Shown here piece after piece: positions 44,032-52,260 of a stretch of DNA of 64,000 bases (positions within the stretch are counted from its first letter, which is position 1; each line of letters opens with the position of its first letter). The stretch spans positions 62,001 to 126,000 of the forward strand of contig URUU01000001.1 of NCBI GenBank assembly GCA_900551235.1, read 5' to 3'. Below the pieces are notes generated by a model. It made no database searches. It was given only the letters and a program-made list of their open reading frames with translations, and was not told the origin of the DNA. The position numbers and the translations under genes are program-made. Origin of the DNA: an uncultured Lachnospiraceae bacterium. Lineage in GTDB: Bacteria > Bacillota > Clostridia > Lachnospirales > Lachnospiraceae.

Positions 44032-44661
44032 TTACTGCACCGTGATTTTATCTTTGATCTTGCTAAATACCGCCTCTTTGATACCGCTGATATTCATAAT
44101 ATCTTCAATCTTCTCAAAGCGGCCGTTTTCTTCCCGGTAACGCAGGATATCGGCTGCTTTGGACTGTCCGATGCCGGGAAGTGTCATCAGTTCTGTTTCG
44201 GATGCCTGGTTGATGTTGACTTTTCCATCGGAACTGTCAGATAAACCTGATGATTCCTGCAGGGCACCCGTGTTCCCGTTACCTGCCGCAAAGGCAGCAT
44301 ATTCTTCTTCTGTGTAAACATAAAGCTGCTGCCCATCTGTAAGAAAGGCAGCCTGATTTACAGAATCCCTCTTTGCCTGTGCGGAAAATCCACCCGCTTT
44401 TTCAATAGCTTCATATATGCGGGAACCCGCCGGAAGTTTTACCACTCCCGGATTTTTCACAGCACCTGCTACATCTACGTATAAAAATGAGGCTGTTGTT
44501 TCTGTTTCAGAAATACATTCTGATGATATCAACTGTGTTTCTGCTGATGTTCCATCTGACACTTTTTCAAATGAAATCTCATTTTTTCCAGTACATCCGG
44601 TCAGGAAGAAACACAATATAAAAATCCAGACCAGATGGTTTATTCTGTTTATTCTTGTCAA
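44032..44661 (-). CDS. comEA: ComEA-type DNA receptor, predicted lipoprotein
   Basis: This 209-residue protein has a signal peptide with lipobox FFLTGC, an SLBB domain near 60-125 (FLYVDVAGAVKNPGVVKLPA) and a C-terminal double helix-hairpin-helix (VNINQASETELMTLPGIG, ILRYREENGRFEKIEDI). ComEA binds incoming double-stranded DNA outside the membrane and passes it to ComEC, encoded four genes downstream. I start at TTG 44661: AGAGGAG lies six bases upstream, and the longer frame's first codon sits inside the promoter -35. The lipid anchor replaces the transmembrane anchor of Bacillus ComEA. Confidence 0.85.
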   Translation of the reverse strand: MTRINRINHLVWIFILCFFLTGCTGKNEISFEKVSDGTSAETQLISSECISETETTASFLYVDVAGAVKNPGVVKLPAGSRIYEAIEKAGGFSAQAKRDSVNQAAFLTDGQQLYVYTEEEYAAFAAGNGNTGALQESSGLSDSSDGKVNINQASETELMTLPGIGQSKAADILRYREENGRFEKIEDIMNISGIKEAVFSKIKDKITVQ

Positions 44662-44713
44662 AAAAACTCCTCTCTGGGTTTTCTGACAAAATTCCCCTTT
44701 CACAGATATTTCT

Positions 44714-44742
44714 ATTTTAGCGAAAATCTCAGAAAAATACAA
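44714..44742 (-). promoter_or_regulatory. Promoter of the comEA gene run
   Basis: TTGTAT (44737-44742) and TAAAAT (44714-44719) on the minus strand are spaced by 17 bases. It can serve comEA and the ten genes downstream, all on the same strand with gaps below about 75 bases. Confidence 0.65.
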
Positions 44743-44828
44743 CCGTTAATTTACAAATCAAAGCAACTGTTCCATACTTTTCCAGTTATTTTGCAGATAT
44801 CCATGCCTGACTGCTTCACAATGGGATT

Positions 44829-45257
44829 TCAACATTTAAACAGAACAACACCGGCAACTGCAACTGCCATACCGATTACCTTTCTCAATGTTAATGGCTG
44901 TTTTTCCACGCCAAACCATCCAAGAAGTTCGATCACATAAGCAATGATCAACTGTGAGATCACAATCAGCATCGCCGCTTTTGCAGGTCCGAGACTGTCC
45001 ATGCTTTTTATGACCGTCACAGTAATGAATGCTCCGATCACACCGCCAAGCAGCGTCCATTTATCCGGAACCTGCGTAAGTGTCATAAAACTTTTTCCAT
45101 CCGCGAACCTCCAGATCACCAGACAGACAAGAAGTGCCGTAAACTGTACAAAGCTGGTAGAAACCCAGAGACTGGTCGCTTTCGTCACCTGTGTATTAAA
45201 CACCCCCTGCACGCTCATCAGCGCCCCCGATAAAAGTGCTGTTAAAATTCCAATCAT
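44829..45257 (-). CDS. DMT-superfamily transporter, YdcZ/DUF606 type
   Basis: This 142-residue membrane protein has five hydrophobic helices and resembles the short DMT transporters of the DUF606 (YdcZ) family: GALMSVQGVFNTQ, GGVIGAFITVTVI, KAAMLIVISQLI and VAGVVLFKC. Substrates of the family are unknown. ATG 45257 has AAAGGAG six bases upstream, and this signal lies in the 3' arm of a hairpin after argD. The arginine operon upstream is on the same strand, so read-through expression is possible. Confidence 0.82.
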   Translation of the reverse strand: MIGILTALLSGALMSVQGVFNTQVTKATSLWVSTSFVQFTALLVCLVIWRFADGKSFMTLTQVPDKWTLLGGVIGAFITVTVIKSMDSLGPAKAAMLIVISQLIIAYVIELLGWFGVEKQPLTLRKVIGMAVAVAGVVLFKC

Positions 45258-45309
45258 AAAAAACTCCTTTGCCTGTACTTTCTGACAGTATATGCACAAA
45301 GGAGTTTTC
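45258..45309 (-). promoter_or_regulatory. argD terminator-like hairpin holding the next gene's ribosome site
   Basis: On the minus strand AAAACTCCTTTG (45297-45308) pairs perfectly with CAAAGGAGTTTT (45260-45271), then a T-run. The 3' arm contains AAAGGAG, the ribosome site of the DMT transporter. The loop holds a further small CTGT...ACAG pairing. It can act as the argD terminator and also hide the ribosome site in read-through RNA. Confidence 0.65.
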
Positions 45310-45327
45310 TATGCGTTTTAAATGCGT

Positions 45328-46515
45328 TTACAAAACTGCTTCCAGTTTTTCCACCATTTCATCGATATCTTTTTCGCTGACCACAAGCGGCGGCACCAGA
45401 CGCAGCACATCGCTTCCGGCGGAGAGTACAACCAGTCCATTTGCCAGTGCTGCTTTTACGATCTCACCGACCGGTCTGCCGCTCACGACCAGACCCTGCA
45501 TAAAGCCTTTTCCGCGGCGTGCGGTAAAGCAGTCGTGTCTTGCTGCCAGCTCATCCAGTTTCTTTTCCAGATACGGAGCTGTTTTCTGTACGTGACCTAC
45601 GATGTCATGTTCTTCAAACAGATCAAACACTTTGGAAACCGCTGCACAGGCGAATGGATTTCCGCCATAGGTAGTGCCGTGGTCTCCAGGCACTAAAGAA
45701 GCCCTGGCTGTCTTTTCATTTAAGACAAACGCTCCGACCGGCACACCGCATCCCAGTGCTTTTGCACAGGTCATGATATCCGGCATCACACCGTACTGCT
45801 GCCATGCAAACATGCTTCCGGTACGTCCCATACCGCACTGGATCTCATCGAGGATCAGCAGAATGTCTTTCTCTTCACAGATTGCTTTGACACCTTTTAA
45901 GAAGCCTTCTTCAATCGGATAAATACCGCCTTCACCCTGAAGTGTCTCCATGATGATCGCACAGGTTTTGTCTGTGATCTGGGATTTTACACTGTCCAGA
46001 TCATTATAATCTGCAAATTTTACGCCGCCCATCAGCGGTTTGAAAGCTTCCTGATAATGCGGGTTTCCGGTAACGGAAAGTGCTCCGACGCTTCTTCCGT
46101 GGAAGGAATGGTTCATGGCAATAATTTCGTGATCGGCCGCATGATCTTTGTTCCATGCATATTTACGTGCGGCTTTGATCGCACCTTCGATCGCTTCCGT
46201 ACCGCTGTTGGTAAAAAATACTTTGCTCATACCGCTTGCCCTGACCAGCTTTTCTGCTGCTTCCATCATCGGAACATTGTAGAAAAGATTAGAGGTATGG
46301 ATCACTTTATCAATCTGATCTTTCAATGCCTGGTCATAATCTGCATAATGATAACCAAGTGCAAATACGGCAATCCCGGCGCCAAAATCCAGATATTCTT
46401 TGCCTTCGGTATCGTAAAGATGTACACCTTCCCCTTTTTCAAAAACAACCGGGAAACGGTTATAGGTGTGCAGTACCACCTGTTCCGTTCTGTCCATATA
46501 TTCATTCATTTTCAT
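45328..46515 (-). CDS. argD: Acetylornithine aminotransferase
   Basis: This 395-residue PLP enzyme converts N-acetylglutamate semialdehyde to N-acetylornithine. FGAGIAVFALGY, FFTNSGTEAIEGAIK, MNHSFHGRSVG, LLILDEIQCGMGRTG and the PLP Lys in MTCAKALGCGVP are seen. The true start is ATG 46515, 12 bases after AGGAGG, overlapping argB by 14 bases. The reading frame is open 62 codons further upstream through argB, but that peptide is an out-of-frame product of argB. It is the last gene of argCJBD. Confidence 0.96.
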   Translation of the reverse strand: MKMNEYMDRTEQVVLHTYNRFPVVFEKGEGVHLYDTEGKEYLDFGAGIAVFALGYHYADYDQALKDQIDKVIHTSNLFYNVPMMEAAEKLVRASGMSKVFFTNSGTEAIEGAIKAARKYAWNKDHAADHEIIAMNHSFHGRSVGALSVTGNPHYQEAFKPLMGGVKFADYNDLDSVKSQITDKTCAIIMETLQGEGGIYPIEEGFLKGVKAICEEKDILLILDEIQCGMGRTGSMFAWQQYGVMPDIMTCAKALGCGVPVGAFVLNEKTARASLVPGDHGTTYGGNPFACAAVSKVFDLFEEHDIVGHVQKTAPYLEKKLDELAARHDCFTARRGKGFMQGLVVSGRPVGEIVKAALANGLVVLSAGSDVLRLVPPLVVSEKDIDEMVEKLEAVL

Positions 46516-47401
46516 TGTAAAAGTGTTCCTCCTCATCCCCGATAATTGCAGTACCGATACCTTTGTTGGTGTAGAACTCCAGCAGCAGACAGTGCGGGAT
46601 CCTTCCGTCCAGGATATGTACCCTGGAAACACCGGACTTGATCGCATCCACACAGTTCTGGATCTTCGGGAGCATGCCGCCGCCGATATTTCCGCTTCCA
46701 AGCAGCTCTTCTGCTTCCGGAACAGTCAGTTCGGAGATCAATGTGGATTTGTCCTGCGGATCACGGTATACACCCTCGATATCGGTTAAGAATACCAGTT
46801 TGGATGCTTCGACTGCTGTTGCGATCGCACATGCAGCATCATCTGCATTGATATTATAAGAATGGTATTCATCATCTGATCCGATCGGACAGATCACAGG
46901 GACAAAATCATTGTCCAGCAAAGTGTTAAGCAGCTTCGTATTGACTTCTGTCACTTCTCCGACATAGCCGATATCTTCACCCTTTGAAAGTTTTTTCTTA
47001 ACGTGCAGAACGGAACCGTCTTTTCCGCTGATACCAACCGCTTTTACACCGACTTTTTCCATCATGGACACCAGACCCTTGTTGATCTTGTTTAAGACCA
47101 TCTCAGCTACTTCCATAGTATCTTTATCGGTCACACGCAGACCGTTGATAAATTTGGTCTCAATGCCAACTTTGCCTGTCCATTTTGTAATTTCTTTTCC
47201 GCCTCCATGTACGATGATCGGGCGAAAGCCGACCAGTTTCAGAAGTGCCACATCACGGATGACATTTTTCTTCAGTTCATGTTCTACCATGGCACTGCCG
47301 CCGTATTTTACAACAATCGTCTTGCCGCGGAATTTCTGTATATAAGGTAATGCCTCATTAAGCACACTGGCTTTCTGAAGCAGATCTTCCATTGTGTCCA
47401 T
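46502..47401 (-). CDS. argB: Acetylglutamate kinase
   Basis: This 299-residue enzyme phosphorylates N-acetylglutamate. The N-terminal IVVKYGGSAM, the glycine-rich IIVHGGGKEIT and SGNIGGGMLPKIQ near the C-terminus are characteristic. An N-terminal helix (LLQKASVLNEALPYI) of the type found in arginine-inhibited hexameric kinases is present, so feedback by arginine is likely. GGAGG lies seven bases before the ATG, 30 bases after argJ. Confidence 0.97.
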   Translation of the reverse strand: MDTMEDLLQKASVLNEALPYIQKFRGKTIVVKYGGSAMVEHELKKNVIRDVALLKLVGFRPIIVHGGGKEITKWTGKVGIETKFINGLRVTDKDTMEVAEMVLNKINKGLVSMMEKVGVKAVGISGKDGSVLHVKKKLSKGEDIGYVGEVTEVNTKLLNTLLDNDFVPVICPIGSDDEYHSYNINADDAACAIATAVEASKLVFLTDIEGVYRDPQDKSTLISELTVPEAEELLGSGNIGGGMLPKIQNCVDAIKSGVSRVHILDGRIPHCLLLEFYTNKGIGTAIIGDEEEHFYNENE

Positions 47402-47431
47402 TATTTTTCCTCCAGTTTCTGTCTATAGCTT

Positions 47432-48655
47432 TTAAGAGCGGTAGTCCGCATTGATCTTGACATAATCATAAGTCAGATCACAACCCCAGGCAGATGCGGA
47501 CGCATCTCCCATTTTGATGTCTGCAACCGCAGTCACCGCTTTTTCCGAGAGCACTTTTGTTGCCTCTTCCTCGCTGTAATCAAGAGCCACACCATTTTCG
47601 ATGATCTTCAGTTTACCGGCTGCACTTTCAAAGTACAGGTCTACCTTTTCCGGATCAAATTTTGCTCCGGAGTAACCCATCGCACAAAGGATACGTCCCC
47701 AGTTTGCATCATGTCCGAAAATGGCCGCTTTGGTCAGATTCGAACAGATAACAGACTTCGCCAGAATCTTCGCCTGCTTTTTCGACTGTGCTCCGATCAC
47801 TTTTGTTTCAAATAATGCAGTTGCACCTTCTCCATCCCCTGCCATTTTCTTTGCAAGTGTCTCGTTGATGTAGTGCAGTGCTTCTGCAAAGATCTGATAA
47901 TCTTCGCCTTCCTCTGTGATCTCAGGATTCTCTGCCAGTCCGTTTGCCAGCAGCAGGACCGTATCATTTGTGGAAGTATCCCCGTCAACAGAAATCATAT
48001 TGTAAGTATCATCGACATCCGCACTCAGAGCTTTCTGAAGCATTTCTTTTGAAATGGCTGCATCTGTCATAAGAAAGCTCAGCATCGTGCACATATTCGG
48101 ATGGATCATACCGGAACCTTTGCACATACCGCCGATCGTTACAACCTTTCCGCCGATTGTTACTTCAACTGCAGCTTCTTTTTTTACGGTGTCAGTTGTC
48201 ATGATGGATTCTGCCGCCAGCGTCGCTGCTTCCCTTGTATCCAGAAGAAGTCCGGAAAGATCTTTTACACCCTTTTTGATCGTATCGATCGGCAGTTGTT
48301 TTCCGATCACACCGGTGGATGCTACCAGAACTTCGTCTTTATCGATACCAAGTGCTTCTGCCGCTGCTTTTGCAGTCTCTTCACAGTAGCCGTATCCTTC
48401 TTCTCCGGTGCAGGCATTGGCGATACCGCTGTTGACTACCACGGCTCTCGCTTCTCCGTATTCATAAACAACTTTCTGATCCCATTTTACCGGTGCCGCT
48501 TTTACGATGTTTGTCGTAAAAGTTCCGGCTGCCGCACATGGCGTACTGCTTACGATCATTGCCATATCTTTTTTGGTGCCTTTTTTGATACCTGCATGCA
48601 TGCCGGCTGCCTTAAATCCCTTTGCAGCGGTTACGCCTCCATCTATTATCTTCAT
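47432..48655 (-). CDS. argJ: Glutamate N-acetyltransferase / ornithine acetyltransferase
   Basis: This 407-residue Ntn-type enzyme recycles the acetyl group from acetylornithine to glutamate and may also use acetyl-CoA. The self-cleavage region reads HPNMCTMLSF, with the nucleophilic Thr present but Cys where many relatives have Ala before it. ATG 48655 has only a weak GTGAG signal; the stop of argC lies 25 bases upstream. The reading frame extends to 48730 inside argC, but that segment does not look like ArgJ. Confidence 0.94.
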   Translation of the reverse strand: MKIIDGGVTAAKGFKAAGMHAGIKKGTKKDMAMIVSSTPCAAAGTFTTNIVKAAPVKWDQKVVYEYGEARAVVVNSGIANACTGEEGYGYCEETAKAAAEALGIDKDEVLVASTGVIGKQLPIDTIKKGVKDLSGLLLDTREAATLAAESIMTTDTVKKEAAVEVTIGGKVVTIGGMCKGSGMIHPNMCTMLSFLMTDAAISKEMLQKALSADVDDTYNMISVDGDTSTNDTVLLLANGLAENPEITEEGEDYQIFAEALHYINETLAKKMAGDGEGATALFETKVIGAQSKKQAKILAKSVICSNLTKAAIFGHDANWGRILCAMGYSGAKFDPEKVDLYFESAAGKLKIIENGVALDYSEEEATKVLSEKAVTAVADIKMGDASASAWGCDLTYDYVKINADYRS

Positions 48656-48680
48656 CTTATGCTCACGACCTTTCTTCATT

Positions 48681-49721
48681 TTACGGGAACATCGGAACGC
48701 CCTGAAGTCCTTCATTTTCGGCAAATCCAAACATCAGGTTCATATTCTGCACAGCCTGGCCGGCTGCACCTTTTACCAGATTGTCCATCGCACCCATCAT
48801 GATCACACGGTTTGTTCTCGGATCCAGTTTGAAGTTTACATCCACATAGTTGCTCCCTTCTACCCATTTGGTCTCCGGGCAGATATCCTTGTCCAGAACA
48901 CGTACAAACTGCTCTTTTCCATAATAAGCATCATAGATCGCCTTGACTTCTTCATAAGTTACTTCCTTTTTCAGGGATGCATAGGCAGTAACCAGAATAC
49001 CGCGGTTCATCGGAACCAGATGCGGTGTGAAATTGATGTGGATCGGATAACCTGCCGCATAGCCTAACTGCTCTTCGATCTCCGGTGTATGTCTGTGTGT
49101 TGCAACACCATATGCTTTAATATTTTCATTGACTTCACAGTAAAGGTTTGCAGCCTTGGCACTGCGTCCTGCTCCGGAAGTACCGGATTTGGCATCGATG
49201 ATGACAGTGTTTCCGTCAATAATACCTTCCTTTAATAATGGATAAACAGACAGGGTGCTGCATGTCGGGTAACATCCCGGATTTGCGATCAGTCTTGCCT
49301 TTTTGATATCTTCACGATTGATCTCACACAGTCCGTAAACAGCTTCTTCAATAAACTGCGGTGCTTTATGTTCCAGGTTGTACCACTGTTCGTAAGTCTT
49401 CTGATCTTTGATACGGAAATCCGCACTTAAGTCGATCACTTTCGCCTGACTTAAAATCCCCTCATTTATAAGAGATGCACACAGTCCCTGCGGTGTTGCT
49501 GTAAAAATCACATCTGCCTCTTTTGCCAACTGCTCCATATTGTCATCCAGACATTTTGCATCCACGATCTGAAACATATTCTGGTAAACACTGCTGTATC
49601 GCTGATCCACATAACTTCTGGAACCATACCACGCAATCTCTGTTTCTTTATGGTTAAGGAGAAGACGGACAAGCTCGCCTCCTGCATATCCGGTAGCTCC
49701 TATAATTCCGGCTTTTATCAT
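48681..49721 (-). CDS. argC: N-acetyl-gamma-glutamyl-phosphate reductase
   Basis: This 346-residue NADPH-dependent reductase acts third in arginine synthesis. IGATGYAGGELVRLL is the dinucleotide fold, IANPGCYPTCS holds the catalytic Cys, and HRHTPEIEEQLG the catalytic His region. AAAGGAG lies nine bases before the ATG. It is the first gene of argCJBD and diverges from argG across a 318-base control region. Confidence 0.97.
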   Translation of the reverse strand: MIKAGIIGATGYAGGELVRLLLNHKETEIAWYGSRSYVDQRYSSVYQNMFQIVDAKCLDDNMEQLAKEADVIFTATPQGLCASLINEGILSQAKVIDLSADFRIKDQKTYEQWYNLEHKAPQFIEEAVYGLCEINREDIKKARLIANPGCYPTCSTLSVYPLLKEGIIDGNTVIIDAKSGTSGAGRSAKAANLYCEVNENIKAYGVATHRHTPEIEEQLGYAAGYPIHINFTPHLVPMNRGILVTAYASLKKEVTYEEVKAIYDAYYGKEQFVRVLDKDICPETKWVEGSNYVDVNFKLDPRTNRVIMMGAMDNLVKGAAGQAVQNMNLMFGFAENEGLQGVPMFP

Positions 49722-49811
49722 AGCTATGTACTCCTTTCAACCTGCATATCTTTTCTGTTGTCTGTCCGGATCATACTCTTTATATATTCAGAAAGAGGTA
49801 TGATCTGCAGA

Positions 49812-49838
49812 TTCATAAAAATTCGCTGTGCGAATGAA
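49812..49838. promoter_or_regulatory. Candidate operator in the argC leader
   Basis: ATTCGC-TGT-GCGAAT (49821-49835) is a perfect 15-base palindrome, flanked by TTCAT (49812-49816) and ATGAA (49834-49838). The TTCAT/ATGAA halves resemble ArgR half-sites. It lies just downstream of the predicted argC start of transcription. Confidence 0.45.
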
Positions 49839-49847
49839 ATCTTTCTT

Positions 49848-49876
49848 ATCATATACCAGTTTTCTTTATAAGTAAA
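49848..49876 (-). promoter_or_regulatory. argC operon promoter
   Basis: TTTACT (49871-49876) and TATGAT (49848-49853) on the minus strand are spaced by 17 bases. The leader to argC is about 120 bases. No T-box motif (AGGGTGG) is seen in it. Confidence 0.55.
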
Positions 49877-49917
49877 GAGCTTTCTTTCATTTTTATTGTA
49901 TTTTTATACATGCACAG

Positions 49918-49930
49918 TGTATATTATTCA
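49918..49930. promoter_or_regulatory. Candidate ARG box
   Basis: TGTATATTATTCA resembles the ArgR/AhrC box (TGAAT-AT-rich-ATTCA) with one half-site mismatch. It sits between the two divergent arginine promoters. The rest of this 318-base gap (49722-50039) holds the two promoters and AT-rich sequence; I see no RNA gene in it. Confidence 0.4.
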
Positions 49931-49966
49931 TTTCATGGCTGTTTTTATAACTTTTTCGTTTTTTGC

Positions 49967-49995
49967 TTGCATAATTATGATAACTGTTGTATAGT
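49967..49995 (+). promoter_or_regulatory. argG promoter
   Basis: TTGCAT (49967-49972) and TATAGT (49990-49995) are spaced by 17 bases, about 45 bases before the argG ATG. Confidence 0.75.
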
Positions 49996-50039
49996 GTAAG
50001 AAGTTCATAAGATTATTATTTTCAGGAGGAATACATATC

Positions 50040-51272
50040 ATGAAAGAAAAAGTAGTTCTGGCATATTCAGGCGGTCTCGATACCACCACACTGATCCCCT
50101 GGTTAAAGGAAACCTTTGACTATGAAGTTATCTGCTGCTGCATCGACTGCGGACAGGGTAACGAGCTGGATGGTCTGGAAGAGAGAGCAAAGCTGTCCGG
50201 TGCTTCTAAATTATATATTGAAAATATCATCGATGAATTCTGCGACGATTTCATCATGCCTTGTGTAAAAGCCGGTGCCGTTTACGAGCATAAATATCTG
50301 CTTGGTACTTCCATGGCACGTCCGGTTATCGCAAAGAAACTGGTTGAGATCGCACGTAAAGAAGGTGCTACCACCATCTGCCACGGTGCTACCGGTAAAG
50401 GCAACGACCAGATCCGTTTCGAGCTGGCAATCAAGGCACTGGCTCCGGATCTGAAGATCATCGCTCCATGGCGTATGACCGATGTATGGACGATCCAGTC
50501 CCGTGAAGATGAAATCGAATACTGCAAAAAACATGGCATCGACCTGCCGTTTGACCACAGCCACAGCTACAGCCGCGACCGTAACTTATGGCACATCAGC
50601 CACGAAGGTCTGGAACTGGAAGATCCGGCAAACGAGCCAAACTTCGAAAACATGCTGGTGCTTGGCGTGACACCGGAACAGGCTCCGGAAAAAGGCGAAT
50701 ATATCACCATGACTTTTGAGCAGGGTGTTCCGAAAACTCTGAACGGAAAAGCCATGAAAGTTTCTGAGATCATCACAGAGCTGAACGCTCTTGGCGGCAA
50801 ACATGGTATCGGTATCGTAGATATCGTAGAAAACCGTGTTGTCGGTATGAAATCCCGTGGTGTATACGAGACACCGGGCGGAACCATCCTGATGGCAGCC
50901 CATGAGCAGCTTGAAGAACTGACTCTGGATCGTGAGACCATGGAAACAAAGAAAAAACTCGGCAGCCAGTTCGCTCAGGTTGTATACGAAGGAAAATGGT
51001 TCACGCCGCTGCGTGAGGCAATCCAGGCTTTCGTTGAAGTAACACAGAAATATGTAACCGGTGAAGTAAAATTCAAACTTTACAAAGGAAACATCATCAA
51101 AGCCGGCACAACTTCTCCATACAGCCTGTACAATGAATCTTTAGCATCCTTCACAACCGGCGATATGTACGATCACAACGACGCAAGCGGATTTATCACC
51201 CTGTTTGGTCTGCCTTTGAAAGTACGTGCTATGATGCTCGCTGAAACAGAAAAGAAAAATCTCGGTGAATAA
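50040..51272 (+). CDS. argG: Argininosuccinate synthase
   Basis: This 410-residue enzyme joins citrulline and aspartate with ATP. The ATP pyrophosphatase loop is LAYSGGLDTTTLIPWL at 8-23; CHGATGKGNDQIRFE and YSRDRNLWHIS(HE) are further signatures. CAGGAGGA precedes the ATG. It is alone between its own promoter and a terminator. Argininosuccinate lyase and ornithine carbamoyltransferase are not in the window. Confidence 0.98.
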   Translation: MKEKVVLAYSGGLDTTTLIPWLKETFDYEVICCCIDCGQGNELDGLEERAKLSGASKLYIENIIDEFCDDFIMPCVKAGAVYEHKYLLGTSMARPVIAKKLVEIARKEGATTICHGATGKGNDQIRFELAIKALAPDLKIIAPWRMTDVWTIQSREDEIEYCKKHGIDLPFDHSHSYSRDRNLWHISHEGLELEDPANEPNFENMLVLGVTPEQAPEKGEYITMTFEQGVPKTLNGKAMKVSEIITELNALGGKHGIGIVDIVENRVVGMKSRGVYETPGGTILMAAHEQLEELTLDRETMETKKKLGSQFAQVVYEGKWFTPLREAIQAFVEVTQKYVTGEVKFKLYKGNIIKAGTTSPYSLYNESLASFTTGDMYDHNDASGFITLFGLPLKVRAMMLAETEKKNLGE

Positions 51273-51291
51273 TTTCAGTCAACCTGAATGT

Positions 51292-51323
51292 AAGGAAGCA
51301 CTGCAAAAAGTGCTTCCTTTTTT
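51292..51323 (+). terminator. argG terminator
   Basis: AAGGAAGCACT and AGTGCTTCCTT form an 11-bp perfect stem with a six-base loop and a run of six T. The LysR gene starts only 27 bases later. Confidence 0.85.
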
Positions 51324-51350
51324 CACTTTAGGAACGATCAGGAGGTTTGC

Positions 51351-52241
51351 ATGGTAAGCTTTGAATATTATCGTATTTTTTATTTTGTAGCCCAATACAA
51401 GAGTTTCACAAAGGCTGCTGAAATTTTAAACAATAATCAACCAAATATCACCCGCTGCATGAACATTCTGGAAAATGAGCTGGAATGTAAACTGTTTGTA
51501 CGCTCCAACCGTGGAGTCACACTGACACCGGAGGGAGAAAAACTGTTCCAGCATGTTGCCATTGCCTATGAACAGCTCTCTACCGCAGAATCCGAGCTGA
51601 AAAAAGACAAAAGTCTGGAGAGCGGTCTTATCACCATTGGCGCAAGTGAGACGGCTCTGCGTCTGCTGCTGCTTGACCGCCTGGAAACCTTTCACGCACA
51701 GTACCCGGGGGTCCGTCTGAAAATCTCCAATTTTTCCACGCCGCAGTCCATTCAGGCACTGGAAAACGGACTGGCCGATATTTCCGTTGTCACAACACCG
51801 CTCAAACTAAAAAAATCCATGCGTCATTATACGCTTGCTTCTTTCCGTGAGATTCTGATCGCCGGACCTAAATACGCTGACTTTTCCTCCAGAATCCATC
51901 ATCTCTCAGAGCTTACAGACATTCCTTTTATTTCTCTTGGGCAAAATACAGGAACAAGAGAAATGCATATCAACTATTTTCTGCAGCATGATCTGCCATT
52001 TTATCCGGATATCGAGGCGGCTACCGCAGATCAGATCCTGCCGATGATAAGGCACAATCTCGGAATCGGATTTTATCCGCAGGAACTGGCAGAGGAAGCC
52101 ATAAAAAAAGGCGAAGTGGTACAACTCCACCTCACCTCAAAAATCCCGGAACGCGAAATCTGTCTGATCTGGGACAAAAACCGTCCAAAAAGTATTGCCG
52201 TCCGCAAGCTTATGGATGCATTGCAGACGGCAAACATGTAG
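51351..52241 (+). CDS. LysR-family transcriptional regulator
   Basis: This 296-residue regulator has the N-terminal winged helix (FYFVAQYKSFTKAAEILNNN, then VRSNRGVTLTPEGEKL) and a periplasmic-binding-like effector domain from about 90. AGGAGG lies five bases before the ATG. It follows the argG terminator closely, so it needs read-through or a promoter inside argG; I see no clear one in the gap. Its target and ligand are unknown. It converges on eno with a 19-base gap. Confidence 0.92.
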   Translation: MVSFEYYRIFYFVAQYKSFTKAAEILNNNQPNITRCMNILENELECKLFVRSNRGVTLTPEGEKLFQHVAIAYEQLSTAESELKKDKSLESGLITIGASETALRLLLLDRLETFHAQYPGVRLKISNFSTPQSIQALENGLADISVVTTPLKLKKSMRHYTLASFREILIAGPKYADFSSRIHHLSELTDIPFISLGQNTGTREMHINYFLQHDLPFYPDIEAATADQILPMIRHNLGIGFYPQELAEEAIKKGEVVQLHLTSKIPEREICLIWDKNRPKSIAVRKLMDALQTANM

Positions 52242-52260
52242 ATTACAGGAAGTATGTATA

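Noticed and set aside
46516..46701. 62-residue N-terminal extension of ArgD
   Set aside because: It lies wholly within argB in another frame and does not resemble aminotransferases; a good ribosome site marks ATG 46515.
49722..49847. T-box leader upstream of argC
   Set aside because: No AGGGTGGNACCGCG-like T-box sequence, specifier loop or terminator could be found.
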